Assembly: GCA_930972465.1 (NCBI GenBank)
Contig: CAKNHF010000009.1
Span: forward strand, 1 to 64,000
Direction of reading: 5' to 3'
Source of the DNA: an uncultured Lachnospiraceae bacterium
GTDB taxonomy: Bacteria; Bacillota; Clostridia; Lachnospirales; Lachnospiraceae
Length of the DNA stretch: 64,000 nucleotides
Positions 32,431 to 42,119 of this stretch are shown piece after piece. The translations under genes were made by a program, and so were the position numbers. Below the pieces are notes generated by a model. It made no database searches. It saw only the letters and a list, made by a program, of their open reading frames with translations, and was not told where the DNA came from. The stretch's first letter is position 1. Each line of letters opens with the position of its first letter.

Positions 32431-34737
32431 TTACCCGGTCGTCCTCTCGATATCGATCACGCTCTCGATCTGACGCAGTTTTGCAATAACCGCGTTTAGC
32501 TCGTCCCTGCCGTGAACGATAAATCCCATGTCAAGAGTTGCGGTTCCTTTCTTACTGGTACGGATGTTCATATTCTTCACATCAATCTTGGCCTCGGTAA
32601 ATACTTTTGAAATATCCATGAGAAGCCCCTGCCTGTCATGAGCATACATCTTAAGCTCGGCAAGGTATTGTCCGCCCTCGTCCGTATCCGCCGTGTCCTC
32701 CCACTCCGCATCGATCAGGCGCTCTCGTTCCGCCGCCGAGAGGTGAAGCATATTGATGCAGTCCGTGCGGTGAATGGACATTCCCCGCCCGCGGGTGACA
32801 AATCCTACGATCTCGTCTCCCGGCACAGGATTACAGCACTTGGAGAACCGGACTGCCATGTCGTCAATGCCCTTAACCACAATACCGCTCTTTGACTTGG
32901 CAATGTGCACTTTCTGGCTGTTCGCCTCGGAAAGCTTCTCCAGGATGGTCTCATCCGTAATCTCTTTTTTGTGTTCCTTCTCATACTCTTCCAGGAGCCG
33001 GTTCACTACCTGTCCTTCTTTGAGTCCGCCGTGTCCGATGGCCGCCAGAACCGCGTCCCAGTCCCGGAATCCGTACTTCTTCTGTACGGTCTGCTGATAT
33101 TTCGGTTTCAGAATATCCTGCAGAGTAATACTCCTGCTCTTGCAGTAAGACGTGATCAGCTCCTTGCCCCGCACGATATTCTCTTCTTTAAATTCTCTCT
33201 TGAACCACTGATTGATCTTGTTTTTGGCCTGAGGGCTCTTTACTATGTTGAGCCAGTCCCGGCTGGGTCCCTTGGAATTCTGAGAGGTCAGGATCTCGAT
33301 CCTGTCTCCGTTCTGGATCTTATAGTCAATATTGACCAGTTTCCCGTTGACTCTTGCCCCGACCATCTTGTTTCCAACCGCGCTGTGAATGGCATACGCA
33401 AAATCCACCGGCGTGGAACCGTTCGGCAGATTCTTCACATCCCCGTTCGGTGTGAAACAGTAGACATCTTCCTGGAACAGGTCCAGATCTCCTTTCAGAA
33501 GATTAAGGAACTCTCTGTTGTCAGACATGTCTCTCTGCCACTCCAGAATCTGTCTGAGCCAGCTCAGTTTTTCTTCCTCGCGGGTCTTTACATTCTTTGT
33601 GGAGTCCCCGCTCTCCTTGTATTTCCAGTGTGCGGCGATACCATATTCCGCCGTCTTGTGCATTTCCTCTGTCCGGATCTGAATCTCAAACGGCTGTCCG
33701 GACGGCCCCATCAGCGTCGTGTGGAGCGACTGATACATATTCGGCTTCGGCATGGCAATGTAATCTTTGAACCGCCCCGGAATCGGAGTATACATCTCAT
33801 GGATCACACCCAGAGCCGCATAGCAGTCTTTTACCGAATCCACGATAATTCTCACTGCAAAAAGATCATACACCTGATCCAGGGTCTTATTCTGATTTAC
33901 CATCTTCTTGTAAATGCTGAAGAAATGCTTCACTCTTCCGTAGACCTTTGCCTTAATGTGGGCGTTCTTCATATGCTTTGACACTTCTGCCACGATCTGC
34001 TGCACAAATTCCTCCCGTTCGGTCTTTCGCGCATTCAGATCCCGGACCAGCTGATAATAAACCTCGGGCTTGTCATATTTCAGGGAAAGATCGTCCAGCT
34101 CGGTCTTGATCTTGGAGATACCGAGCCTCTGTGCGATAGGCGCGTAAATGTCCATTGTCTCCCGGGCTTTCTCCTTCTGCTTCGCCGGAGTCATGAATTC
34201 AAGCGTTCTCATATTGTGAAGACGGTCCGCAAGCTTGATGATAATAACCCGGATATCCTTTGCCATGGCAAGGAACATCTTCCGAAGATTCTCCGCCTGA
34301 ACTTCCAGTTTGTCCTGGGAGTAGCTGAGCTGTCCTAGCTTGGTCACCCCGTCCACGAGAAGCGCTACCTCCTCCCCGAACTCCCTTGTGATATCATCAA
34401 GAGTCATATACGTGTCTTCCACTGCATCATGCAGCATTCCTGCAACAATGGTTTCTTTGTCCATCTCCAGATCCGCGAGTATGATGCCGACCCAGAGGGG
34501 ATGTATGATATAGGGTTCGCCCGACTTGCGGATCTGGTCTTTGTGCGCTTCTTTCCCGACGCGGTATGCCTTTTCGATCATGGAAATATCCGCGGAGGGA
34601 TGGTACTTCCTGACCCGGGCCACCAGAGCCTGGTAGAGCTCCTCCGGATTCTGATAGTCCTCCGGAGCCTTTACAGCATGGCCGTCTACCATCTCCAGAT
34701 TTTTATTCAGCTGTTCATACTCCAGAGTTCCTGCCAT
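32431..34737 (-). CDS. rel: Bifunctional (p)ppGpp synthetase/hydrolase Rel
   Basis: Stringent-response enzyme of 768 residues. HD hydrolase (YIIHPLWVGIILADL, MLHDAVEDTYMT), synthetase (DLFAVRIIVDSVKDCYAALG, KDYIAMPKPNMYQSLHTTLM, FEIQIRTEEMHKTAEYGIAA), TGS (YCFTPNGDVKNLPNGSTPVD), and a C-terminal ACT domain. HD residues appear intact, so both activities are expected. Start at 34737 (MAGTLEYEQLNKNLEMVDG) with AAAGGGG. Downstream of recJ; the apt gene often found between them is absent. Confidence 0.97.
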   Translation of the reverse strand: MAGTLEYEQLNKNLEMVDGHAVKAPEDYQNPEELYQALVARVRKYHPSADISMIEKAYRVGKEAHKDQIRKSGEPYIIHPLWVGIILADLEMDKETIVAGMLHDAVEDTYMTLDDITREFGEEVALLVDGVTKLGQLSYSQDKLEVQAENLRKMFLAMAKDIRVIIIKLADRLHNMRTLEFMTPAKQKEKARETMDIYAPIAQRLGISKIKTELDDLSLKYDKPEVYYQLVRDLNARKTEREEFVQQIVAEVSKHMKNAHIKAKVYGRVKHFFSIYKKMVNQNKTLDQVYDLFAVRIIVDSVKDCYAALGVIHEMYTPIPGRFKDYIAMPKPNMYQSLHTTLMGPSGQPFEIQIRTEEMHKTAEYGIAAHWKYKESGDSTKNVKTREEEKLSWLRQILEWQRDMSDNREFLNLLKGDLDLFQEDVYCFTPNGDVKNLPNGSTPVDFAYAIHSAVGNKMVGARVNGKLVNIDYKIQNGDRIEILTSQNSKGPSRDWLNIVKSPQAKNKINQWFKREFKEENIVRGKELITSYCKSRSITLQDILKPKYQQTVQKKYGFRDWDAVLAAIGHGGLKEGQVVNRLLEEYEKEHKKEITDETILEKLSEANSQKVHIAKSKSGIVVKGIDDMAVRFSKCCNPVPGDEIVGFVTRGRGMSIHRTDCINMLHLSAAERERLIDAEWEDTADTDEGGQYLAELKMYAHDRQGLLMDISKVFTEAKIDVKNMNIRTSKKGTATLDMGFIVHGRDELNAVIAKLRQIESVIDIERTTG

Positions 34738-34878
34738 ATCTCTTACCCCTTTCCTCTCATCTTTTGTTTCTCTGAACCTTATGCATGATGCCGAGGATCT
34801 CGCCTTCCCGTACGGAGGCACAGTCCCCTGCATCATAATATTACCTAGTATATCACTATTTTCGAAATTTTCAAACTA

Positions 34879-36591
34879 TTATTGATAGTTCACGATAGTC
34901 AGCTGCAGAGTTCTTCTGCCCATATATTCATTTATGGAAGGATAGTATGTAAAGGACATTACCTTCTTCTCTTCCATCTTTCTCAGACAGTCTCCCACAT
35001 CCCCGAAATAGACCGCCTCCATCTGTCTGCCGCCCGCATCTTCAAGCCGGCACTTCAGAACATTCCTGTTCCTGCCGAAAATGCGGGGGCTGATAACCCG
35101 AAGGCTGCGCTCCGCGAACAGAGGTCTGGGATTGCCTTTTCCAAAAGGTTCCAGCAGGTCAAGCTCCCGGATCAGCGATTCTGTGATATAGGGGAACGGA
35201 AGCCGCATGTCAATGGAAACCTTCATCTGAAGATCCTCCTCGCTCAAATCCGCCAGTTCATTGATCGTCTCCCGGAACCGTTCCACATTCTCCTCAGCGA
35301 GAGACAGCCCTGCCGCCATCTTATGTCCTCCGAACTTTGTAAAAAGAGCGCGGCAGCGGCACAGCTCGGCAAACATATCATAGCTCTCAATGGAACGCCC
35401 GGATCCCTTGACTCCCTCCTCGGCCCTGGTCAGTACGAAAGCCGGCCGGTAATACCGCTCCTTGATCCTTCCGGCAATAATTCCCGCAATGCTTTCGTGA
35501 CAGTCCGGCAGATATACCACAAGCACCTTATCCTCCTTAAGAGACGTAGTCTCTATCAGCTGAACCGCCTCCTCCACGCCCTTCTCCGTCATCTCTTTCC
35601 GGCTGTCGTTCAGCGCCTTCAGATCCTCCGCCAGCACCACAGCTTCCCTTCGCGTCTTCGCATTCAGAAGTTCCAGCGCCCGTTTTGCCGTATCAAGCCT
35701 TCCGCTGGCATTGATGCAGGGTCCCAGAACAAATCCGATGTGATAGGCGGAAAGTCTCTCCACGTCGATCCCGGTACACTCGATCAGCGCCTTCAGTCCC
35801 TGGTTCTTTGTCCGTTTCAGCATCTCCAGCCCCTGTTTTACAAAGATCCGGTTCTCCCCGGTCAGATCCATCACATCCCCCACTGTGGCAATGGCCACAT
35901 TTTCCATGAGATAATCCACGTCCTCCGGATCTCTCTGCATCACATTAAAAAGCGCTTCCACCAGCTTATATGCAACCGCAGCGCCGCAGAGCCCTTTGAA
36001 AGGGTATTCGCAGTCGGCCCGGTGGGGATCGACCACCGCGTCCGCCATGGGCAGAAGATATTCTTTCTCTCCGTTCGTTTCGATATAGGGGATTTCATGA
36101 TGATCTGTAACGATAACGGTCAGCCCGTTTTCTTTTCCGTAAGCGATTTCTTCCGAAGCGGCGATCCCGTTGTCGCAGGTGACGATCGTATCAATGCCGT
36201 CGCGGATAGCCCTGTCAATAAGCATCCTGTTCAGCCCGTACCCGTCCCGTATCCGGTCCGGAATGTCCGTATCTGCTTCAGCGCCAAGAGCCGACAGTCC
36301 CTCCTGTAGAATATATGTGGCGTTCACGCCGTCTATATCATAATCCCCGATGATCCGGACCGGCTTCTCCTCCCGGATCTTCTCGGCCAGGATCTCCACC
36401 GCCCTGTCCATATCCTTCATGAGCATCCCGTCATACAAATCCGCGATCGTGCCGTTCAGATAGAAATCGATCGCATCGTCTCCTATAATATCTCTGTTTC
36501 TGATAAGACGCGCAGTAATCGGAGAGATGTGGTACTTCTCTGCTATTGTTCCAAAATCCGCCTTTTTCATGGTTATAAACCACTTTTCCAT
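34879..36591 (-). CDS. recJ: Single-stranded-DNA exonuclease RecJ
   Basis: DHH-family 5'-3' exonuclease of recombination and repair, about 570 residues. DHH motifs: IIGDYDIDGVNATYIL, VTCDNGIAASEEI, TVIVTDHHEIPY and MADAVVDPHRADCEYPFKGL; DHHA1 motif TKFGGHKMAAGLSL; C-terminal OB-like region with RNVLKCRLEDAGG. ATG at 36591 (MEKWFITMKKADF). Together with rel downstream. Confidence 0.94.
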   Translation of the reverse strand: MEKWFITMKKADFGTIAEKYHISPITARLIRNRDIIGDDAIDFYLNGTIADLYDGMLMKDMDRAVEILAEKIREEKPVRIIGDYDIDGVNATYILQEGLSALGAEADTDIPDRIRDGYGLNRMLIDRAIRDGIDTIVTCDNGIAASEEIAYGKENGLTVIVTDHHEIPYIETNGEKEYLLPMADAVVDPHRADCEYPFKGLCGAAVAYKLVEALFNVMQRDPEDVDYLMENVAIATVGDVMDLTGENRIFVKQGLEMLKRTKNQGLKALIECTGIDVERLSAYHIGFVLGPCINASGRLDTAKRALELLNAKTRREAVVLAEDLKALNDSRKEMTEKGVEEAVQLIETTSLKEDKVLVVYLPDCHESIAGIIAGRIKERYYRPAFVLTRAEEGVKGSGRSIESYDMFAELCRCRALFTKFGGHKMAAGLSLAEENVERFRETINELADLSEEDLQMKVSIDMRLPFPYITESLIRELDLLEPFGKGNPRPLFAERSLRVISPRIFGRNRNVLKCRLEDAGGRQMEAVYFGDVGDCLRKMEEKKVMSFTYYPSINEYMGRRTLQLTIVNYQ

Positions 36592-36730
36592 ATACCCATG
36601 CCCCTTCCGTTTTTCCCGTATAACAAACAGTTCAGCCATGCTCCGGGAACAGACGCCAGACAGCGGCTCCCGGCTGCATGGCCGGACTTCTGCTTTTCCA
36701 GAACATTCTACCACAAAAAAATCTGTCAGA

Positions 36731-36767
36731 AAAGCCCGCCCCGGCTGATACTGCCGGGGCGGGCTTT
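36731..36767 (-). terminator. Terminator after secDF
   Basis: Perfect 15-bp GC-rich stem AAAGCCCGCCCCGGC (36731-36745) / 36753-36767; on the minus strand it ends in TTTTCTG, 30 bases after the secDF stop. Confidence 0.9.
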
Positions 36768-36799
36768 CCCTCAGAGCGCCGTATTCGCGCTCGTTTTAT

Positions 36800-39208
36800 T
36801 TACTGTCTTCTCTTTCTCTTCTTTTTCTTCGGCTTCCCGTTTGACTTTGCGCCGCTCATGTTCGCAGCTGAAGCATTCTCACCGCCGTCTGCTTTCACTT
36901 CTGAAGCAGTACCTTCTCCCGAAGCACTCTCTGCCGTCAGCGCCGCTGCCTCTGCAGCCGCGATCTCTTTTGCCTGAGCGCCGGCCCTCGTCTTCATCAC
37001 ATACCAGAGAGCTCCGGTAATACATACGGAAGTGTAAGCACCGCATGCGATACCTACCATCAGAGGAGCCGCAAACTCTTTGATGGAGCTCACTCCAAGG
37101 ATATACAGAACAACTACCATGATAAATGTGGTCAGGTTCGTATAGATACTTCTTGTAAGAGTCTGCATGATACAGTGGTTTACAAGTTCCTTAAGACTTT
37201 CATTGCGGCCTTTTGTCCTGAGTTCCTCACGGATACGGTCGAAGATAACGATCGTCGCATTAATGGAGTAGCCGACAATGGTCAGCATACATGCGATAAA
37301 TGTATTTCCGACAGACACTCTTGCAATGACGTAAAACGCCAGCACTACAAGAACATCATGTACGAGAGCGAGAACCGCGCTGGTCGCAAACCGGATATCC
37401 TTAAAGCGGAACCAGATATAGAGCAGCATGCAGATCGTGGCAATAACCACCGCGACAATCGCGTCCACTCTCATTTCAGAGCTTACCGTTGAGCTGATAT
37501 TCTCTGTCGTAATGTTCTTTGCGTCAACTCCGTAGTTGTCTGCCATATACTGGGCAAACGCTTCGCGTTCCTGAAGATCCAGGGTCTGTGACTTGAAGAT
37601 GACCTGAGTTGTTCCCTCAACCGTCTGCACCTGGATATTCGGATCATCGGTGATCTCCTCCAGATCCGGAATCATCTTGCTGTCGATCTCGTCCAGGGTA
37701 TATGTCTCGTTGAAAGTCACATTCGTGGAAGTTCCTCCCACGAAATCAAGGCTGTAATTCATGGCGCCTATGCCGCGGGCATGATTGATTCCCATAAACA
37801 CAAAGCCGCTCAGACACAGGATGATCGAAACCGTAAAGAAGATCTTCCTCTTTCCGAGGAAATCAAAGGTTCTGCGCTTTTTGAGCAGTTTGCCGTATAC
37901 TTTCTTATTCCGGATTCCTATCCCGTAGAAGGAGTAAATGATCAGCCTCGTCACTACAAGAGCGGTAAACATGGATACCACGATGCCGAGTGCCAGTGTC
38001 TGCGCAAAACCGCGGACAGATCCGCTTCCTCTCAGCCACAGCACCGCCGCTGCAATCAGTGTGGTGACATTCCCGTCAATGATGGCGGACATTGCCTTGT
38101 GGAATCCCGCATGAAGAGCCGCATGGACAGATTTTCCGTCTGACAGTTCTTCCTTTACACGGGCGAAGATAATTACATTTGCGTCCACCGCCATACCGAT
38201 ACCCAGGATGATACCCGCAATACCCGGAAGAGTAAGTGTAATATCAAACGCATTCAGCAGCACAAGCACCAGTTCTGTATAGATGATCAGCGCAAGGCTG
38301 GCTGCGAATCCCGGAAGCAGGTATACAAAGCACATGAACACACATACGATGGCCAGTCCGATGGCTCCGGCCAGAAGGCTCGTGCTCACCGCTTCTTCTC
38401 CGAGCTGGGCGCCGACCACCTCAGAGCTGATCTCTTCCAGCTCAATACTGAGTCCTCCGATACGGATTGTCGACGCCAGATTCTCAGCCGCCTCATAGGA
38501 CTCCATGCCGGTGATTTCCGCCTGTCCGTTCTCGATCGCATCGTTGACACGGGGAACGCTGATCAGCTCACCGTCATAATAGATGGCAATGGATTCGCTG
38601 TTCTGGGCCGCTTCCTCAGTCGCGGCAGCAAAAGCTTCCGTTCCCTCGTCATTGAGAGTCAGCTCTACCGCATACTGGGCAGCCCCCGTAGTCTGATCCG
38701 AATAGGTTCCCGCAGAAGCGCTCTCCACCTCGGTTCCCGTCAGAACGATGGAGCCGTCCGCCTCAAGTTCATCGATGCTCTTGGTCAGCTCATATGCCGT
38801 TCCGTCGGCATTGACGGAATAGTTTGGGTTTCCGTCACTGTCGTTCTGCCGGATGAAATACAGATTTCCCGGCTGTCCCAGTTCTTCCAGAATCTGGTTG
38901 GCATCCTGTACGCCCGGTATCTCGATGCTGATACGGTTGTCGCCCTGCTGATAGGCCTGGGCCTCTGTACTGTACTCCTCCACACGTCTCTGAAGCTTAT
39001 AGACCGTATCATCCATATCTTCCTGCGAAGGTGTCTCTCCCTTTGCCTGATAGGTGATGCTCACGCCGCCCTCAAGGTCAAGTCCCAGATTGATATTTCT
39101 CGCCGAACCCATTCCTTTCGAGTTCAGTCCGAAGAAGCTGGTGACTCCGAGGAGCACAATGACTGCAGCAACAAGGATCAGACTTAAGATTCCTCTGCTC
39201 TTCTTCAT
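36800..39208 (-). CDS. secDF: Fused protein translocase subunit SecDF
   Basis: Membrane protein of 802 residues that uses the proton gradient to help secretion. SecD half: NLGLDLEGGVSITYQAKGE, P1 periplasmic domain, then LPGIAGIILGIGMAVDANVI; SecF half: NYSLDFVGGTSTNVTFN and VGYSINATIVIFDRIREE. About 12 membrane segments. Low-complexity Ala/Gly/Lys tail ending KPKKKKRKRRQ. In Clostridia this gene is typically next to the SCIFF peptide cluster, as here (16 bases after the maturase). Confidence 0.96.
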   Translation of the reverse strand: MKKSRGILSLILVAAVIVLLGVTSFFGLNSKGMGSARNINLGLDLEGGVSITYQAKGETPSQEDMDDTVYKLQRRVEEYSTEAQAYQQGDNRISIEIPGVQDANQILEELGQPGNLYFIRQNDSDGNPNYSVNADGTAYELTKSIDELEADGSIVLTGTEVESASAGTYSDQTTGAAQYAVELTLNDEGTEAFAAATEEAAQNSESIAIYYDGELISVPRVNDAIENGQAEITGMESYEAAENLASTIRIGGLSIELEEISSEVVGAQLGEEAVSTSLLAGAIGLAIVCVFMCFVYLLPGFAASLALIIYTELVLVLLNAFDITLTLPGIAGIILGIGMAVDANVIIFARVKEELSDGKSVHAALHAGFHKAMSAIIDGNVTTLIAAAVLWLRGSGSVRGFAQTLALGIVVSMFTALVVTRLIIYSFYGIGIRNKKVYGKLLKKRRTFDFLGKRKIFFTVSIILCLSGFVFMGINHARGIGAMNYSLDFVGGTSTNVTFNETYTLDEIDSKMIPDLEEITDDPNIQVQTVEGTTQVIFKSQTLDLQEREAFAQYMADNYGVDAKNITTENISSTVSSEMRVDAIVAVVIATICMLLYIWFRFKDIRFATSAVLALVHDVLVVLAFYVIARVSVGNTFIACMLTIVGYSINATIVIFDRIREELRTKGRNESLKELVNHCIMQTLTRSIYTNLTTFIMVVVLYILGVSSIKEFAAPLMVGIACGAYTSVCITGALWYVMKTRAGAQAKEIAAAEAAALTAESASGEGTASEVKADGGENASAANMSGAKSNGKPKKKKRKRRQ

Positions 39209-39224
39209 GTCTTACATTCCTTTC

Positions 39225-40619
39225 TTACTGGTCTGCCAAAGCAGCCTTTATCATGATCGCACATTCCACTCTCTTTCTCTCCATCTCGCAGCTCACCTCG
39301 TAGGTGTCGTTGATGGTATGGTGGAATTTGTAAGAGTTCGCCATGCATCCTCCGCTGCAGTAAAATCTGGCAAAGCACTTTCTGCAGCTTTCTTTTGAAT
39401 AGACACTGCACCCGCGGAACTCCTCCGCAATCTCCGGTTTTGTGATCCCCTCATCTACATTTCCCATCAGGAACTCTTCCTGTCCAACGAACTGATGGCA
39501 GGGATAGAGATCTCCCCACGGCGTAACTGCGAGATATTCCGTTCCGGATCCGCATCCCGACAGGCGCTTCGACACGCACGGTCCGCCTTCCAGATCGATC
39601 ATAAAGTGGAAGAATGTAAATCCTCTTCCGCTCTTTTCCCGCTCTATCATATATTTTGCAAGCTTGTCATATTCTTCAAAAATTACCGGCAGATCTTCCT
39701 TCCGGATGGCATACGGGTCCGTATCGTCCCCCACCACCGGCTCTATGGAGATCTGTTCAAATCCAAGATCCGCAAAATGCTTCACATCTTCGGAGAAATC
39801 CAGATTCTCCCTTGTGAATGTTCCCCGTATGTAATACTTCTGCTGGTTCCGGCTCTCGGCCAGCTTCTGAAACTTCGGAACGATCAGGTCATAGCTTCCC
39901 TTTCCGTTCCGGAACGGGCGCATCCTGTCATTGATTTCCTTCCTTCCGTCCAGGCTCAGGACCACATTGTCCATCTCCCGGTTTACAAATTCCTGCACCT
40001 CGTCATTCAGCAGTACGCCGTTGGTGGTCAGGGTAAAACGGAAATGTTTGTCATGAAGCTTCTCCTGCTCCCGCCCGTAAGCCACGAGATCCTTCACCAC
40101 CTGCCAGTTCATAAGCGGTTCTCCGCCGAAGAAGTCCACCTCCAGATTTCTCCGGTTTCCCGAATTTGCAATCAGAAAATCCAGCGCCTTCTTTCCCACG
40201 TCATAGGACATCAGAGCCCTCCTGCCGTGATATTCGCCTTCCTCTGCGAAACAGTACTTGCAGGCAAGATTGCAGTCATGCGCAATGTGAAGACAGAGCG
40301 CCTTCACGACCGTCTTTCTCTGTTTGACCACATCTATGAAATCTTCGTAAATATCCTTGGCAAACAGCCTTCCCTGTTCTGTCAGCTCAATCACCGCTTC
40401 CAGAATGTCATTCAGATCCTCACGGGGATATTCCCCGCCCAGCTTCTCCTCAAGATATGCCGCCGTCTCCGGGGCTTTCAGCGTCTCCGGCGTATGCTCC
40501 TCATTGAGCTCCGCCAGCGCGCCGATCACGTCATATGCTTCCTGGTCCACCACGTGGACAGCGCCGCTGTTCACGTCAAGGACAATATTATAACCATTGT
40601 TCTGGTACTGATGTATCAC
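39225..40619 (-). CDS. scfB: SCIFF peptide radical SAM maturase (thioether-forming)
   Basis: Radical-SAM/SPASM enzyme that installs thioether bonds in the SCIFF ranthipeptide. SAM cluster: LCLHIAHDCNLACKYCFAEE (CX3CX2C). SPASM auxiliary-cluster Cys: GCGSGTEYLAVTPWGDLYPC and SCRKCFARFYCSGGCMANSY. N-terminal leader-binding-like segment IHQYQNNGYNIVLDVNSG. The start is a GTG at 40619 with AGAGAGG upstream; about 464 residues, as in the family. A frame extending to 40715 lacks support. The precursor gene lies 164 bases upstream. Confidence 0.96.
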   Translation of the reverse strand: MIHQYQNNGYNIVLDVNSGAVHVVDQEAYDVIGALAELNEEHTPETLKAPETAAYLEEKLGGEYPREDLNDILEAVIELTEQGRLFAKDIYEDFIDVVKQRKTVVKALCLHIAHDCNLACKYCFAEEGEYHGRRALMSYDVGKKALDFLIANSGNRRNLEVDFFGGEPLMNWQVVKDLVAYGREQEKLHDKHFRFTLTTNGVLLNDEVQEFVNREMDNVVLSLDGRKEINDRMRPFRNGKGSYDLIVPKFQKLAESRNQQKYYIRGTFTRENLDFSEDVKHFADLGFEQISIEPVVGDDTDPYAIRKEDLPVIFEEYDKLAKYMIEREKSGRGFTFFHFMIDLEGGPCVSKRLSGCGSGTEYLAVTPWGDLYPCHQFVGQEEFLMGNVDEGITKPEIAEEFRGCSVYSKESCRKCFARFYCSGGCMANSYKFHHTINDTYEVSCEMERKRVECAIMIKAALADQ

Positions 40620-40715
40620 CAGAGATACCTCTCTTTCGTTCTCAATAAGACTGCAGCCTGTCCCCGGTTCAGTTCCGGCGTTCTCCGCAGTCTGCTGTCT
40701 GACAGACAAGCGCAA

Positions 40716-40786
40716 GGCAGCGGCTTTCGACCGCTGCCCTGAACTCTGTTCTCTTTTTCATGATAACAGGATATGTCCCCTGTTAT
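40716..40786 (-). other. Two hairpins between SCIFF precursor and maturase genes
   Basis: First hairpin: AATAACAGG-N8-CCTGTTAT (plus 40763-40786), overlapping the precursor stop codon. Second: GGCAGCGG-N7-CCGCTGCC (40716-40738). Neither has a long T-run, so they look more like attenuating or stabilising structures than full terminators; they could keep precursor mRNA in excess of maturase mRNA. A short frame, MKKRTEFRAAVESRC onward, lies between but has no ribosome site. Confidence 0.55.
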
Positions 40787-40926
40787 TTCTTCTGCTCACA
40801 TGTCTGATTTCCTACAGTGCAGGATGTCTTGCATGCGGACTGACATGATGTCTGGCACTCGCCGCAGCCGCCTCTTTTCACTGTGTTGTTCAGAGTCTGT
40901 GTATTCAATGTTTTGATATGTTTCAT
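40783..40926 (-). CDS. scfA: SCIFF ranthipeptide precursor (six Cys in forty-five)
   Basis: 47-residue ribosomal peptide: leader MKHIKTLNTQTLNNTVKRGG, then a core with six Cys in CGECQTSCQSAC, KTSC and TVGNQTC, ending EQKK. This matches the near-universal SCIFF peptide of Clostridia, whose Cys are linked to Thr or other residues by its radical-SAM maturase. AGGAGGATAGGAC precedes the ATG. Final role is unresolved; quorum or intercellular signalling has been proposed for ranthipeptides. Missed by length-limited ORF finding. Confidence 0.96.
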   Translation of the reverse strand: MKHIKTLNTQTLNNTVKRGGCGECQTSCQSACKTSCTVGNQTCEQKK

Positions 40927-41011
40927 GTCCTATCCTCCTGTTCTTCCGCGCTGTCCGCGCATTCTGCTCGTAACATTATAGCACATGCGGACATGTTTTG
41001 AAAGACCTTTT

Positions 41012-41398
41012 TTATGAAACCATTCCGCCGAGCATCCCCCCGCCGGCGCACAGCAGGAATGTGGTCAGAAGGTCCATCGCCTCTGACTGAAGCGAATGAT
41101 ATATCCCGAATGAGATCAGGATGAGAAGGGCAAAGTAAAGAATTCCCGCCAGCAGCCCCCACAGAAATTTCCTCAGTCCCGCAAGTTTTCCGATGACAAA
41201 TCCCCCTGCGAACGAGGAGATCACATAGATCAGTATAATGCCTGCGTTTACGTTCTCTTCACTCAGCCCCAGCTTATAAAGAAGAAGTGTCAGTACCAGC
41301 AGCAGTATCCCGGTTATGATATACGAACACAGAAGCGCCTTCAGCATCCACACAGCCCTGCGCTCCACCTTCAGTTTTCCGCCTGCTTTTTTCTCCAT
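41012..41398 (-). CDS. TIGR04086-family membrane protein
   Basis: 128 residues with four membrane segments (ALLCSYIITGILLLVLTLLL, AGIILIYVISSFAGGFVIG, FLWGLLAGILYFALLILISF, LLTTFLLCAGGGMLGGM). This family is regularly next to the SCIFF peptide in Clostridia, as here (85 bases upstream of it), but its role is not known. ATG at 41398 follows GGAGGG; an out-of-frame ATG sits just before it. Confidence 0.88.
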   Translation of the reverse strand: MEKKAGGKLKVERRAVWMLKALLCSYIITGILLLVLTLLLYKLGLSEENVNAGIILIYVISSFAGGFVIGKLAGLRKFLWGLLAGILYFALLILISFGIYHSLQSEAMDLLTTFLLCAGGGMLGGMVS

Positions 41399-41518
41399 TT
41401 CATGTCCCTCCTGCGATTTTACGGTCTCATAGTCCGCTGTCTCACATATCACAAAGTTTCTTCTGATATAAATTCTATGAACGCCCCCGCAGTTTTATGA
41501 CTCAGAAACGGACAGTCT

Positions 41519-42061
41519 TTACCCCATCTGTCTTCCCAGAAAATCGGCCGCGCTCTGCGCCACTTTCTGTTCCAGCTCTCCGAACTTCTTCTTTGCGTCT
41601 TTGTTGAGCAGGAGGACCGATCCGATCACATCCCCCTCGCAGATAATCGGACAGATCGCCTCATCCCGGTATTCCCCCATTTCTGACGTAACCTTGATAT
41701 ATCCCGGTTCGCCGGCTCTCGCCACAAGCTGTCCCCGCTCCTGAAGAAGCTTCTCCGCATCCCGGCTGATGAACTGATCCTGCAGTTCCTTTTTCCCGCT
41801 TCCGGATGCCGCCACCACCTGATCCGTATCCGTGATGCACACGGTGCAGCCCATGGTCTGCGACAGGCTTTCCGCATAGAGTTTGGCCAGAGTACCGAGT
41901 TCTCCTATGGGAGAATATTTCTTCAGTATGATCTCCCCTTCCCTGTCTGTAAATATCTCGAGAGGATCTCCTTCCCGGATCCTCAGCGTTCTCCTGATTT
42001 CCTTCGGAATGACGACCCGGCCGAGGTCGTCGATCCGTCTTACAATGCCCGTTGCCTTCAT
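41519..42061 (-). CDS. spoVT: Stage V sporulation protein T
   Basis: Forespore transcription factor. N-terminal AbrB-type DNA-binding domain (MKATGIVRRIDDLGRVVIPK, then EIRRTLRIREGDPLEIF) and C-terminal GAF-like domain (KLYAESLSQTMGCTVCITD to SVLLLNKDAKKKFGELE). 180 residues, as in Bacillus and Clostridium. Ribosome site CGGAGG. Sigma-G-like promoter upstream supports forespore expression and indicates a spore former. Confidence 0.96.
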   Translation of the reverse strand: MKATGIVRRIDDLGRVVIPKEIRRTLRIREGDPLEIFTDREGEIILKKYSPIGELGTLAKLYAESLSQTMGCTVCITDTDQVVAASGSGKKELQDQFISRDAEKLLQERGQLVARAGEPGYIKVTSEMGEYRDEAICPIICEGDVIGSVLLLNKDAKKKFGELEQKVAQSAADFLGRQMG

Positions 42062-42119
42062 ATAAAAATTCCTCCGTCTTACAAGATTCTACATTCTTAA
42101 ATCCTTCTGTCATTAAATG

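Noticed and set aside
34882-36309. 475-codon plus-strand open frame
   Set aside because: Antisense of recJ, which has all DHH motifs; the plus-frame product has none.
36800-39208. Separate secD and secF genes
   Set aside because: The frame is continuous over both halves with no internal start site, so it is one fused protein.
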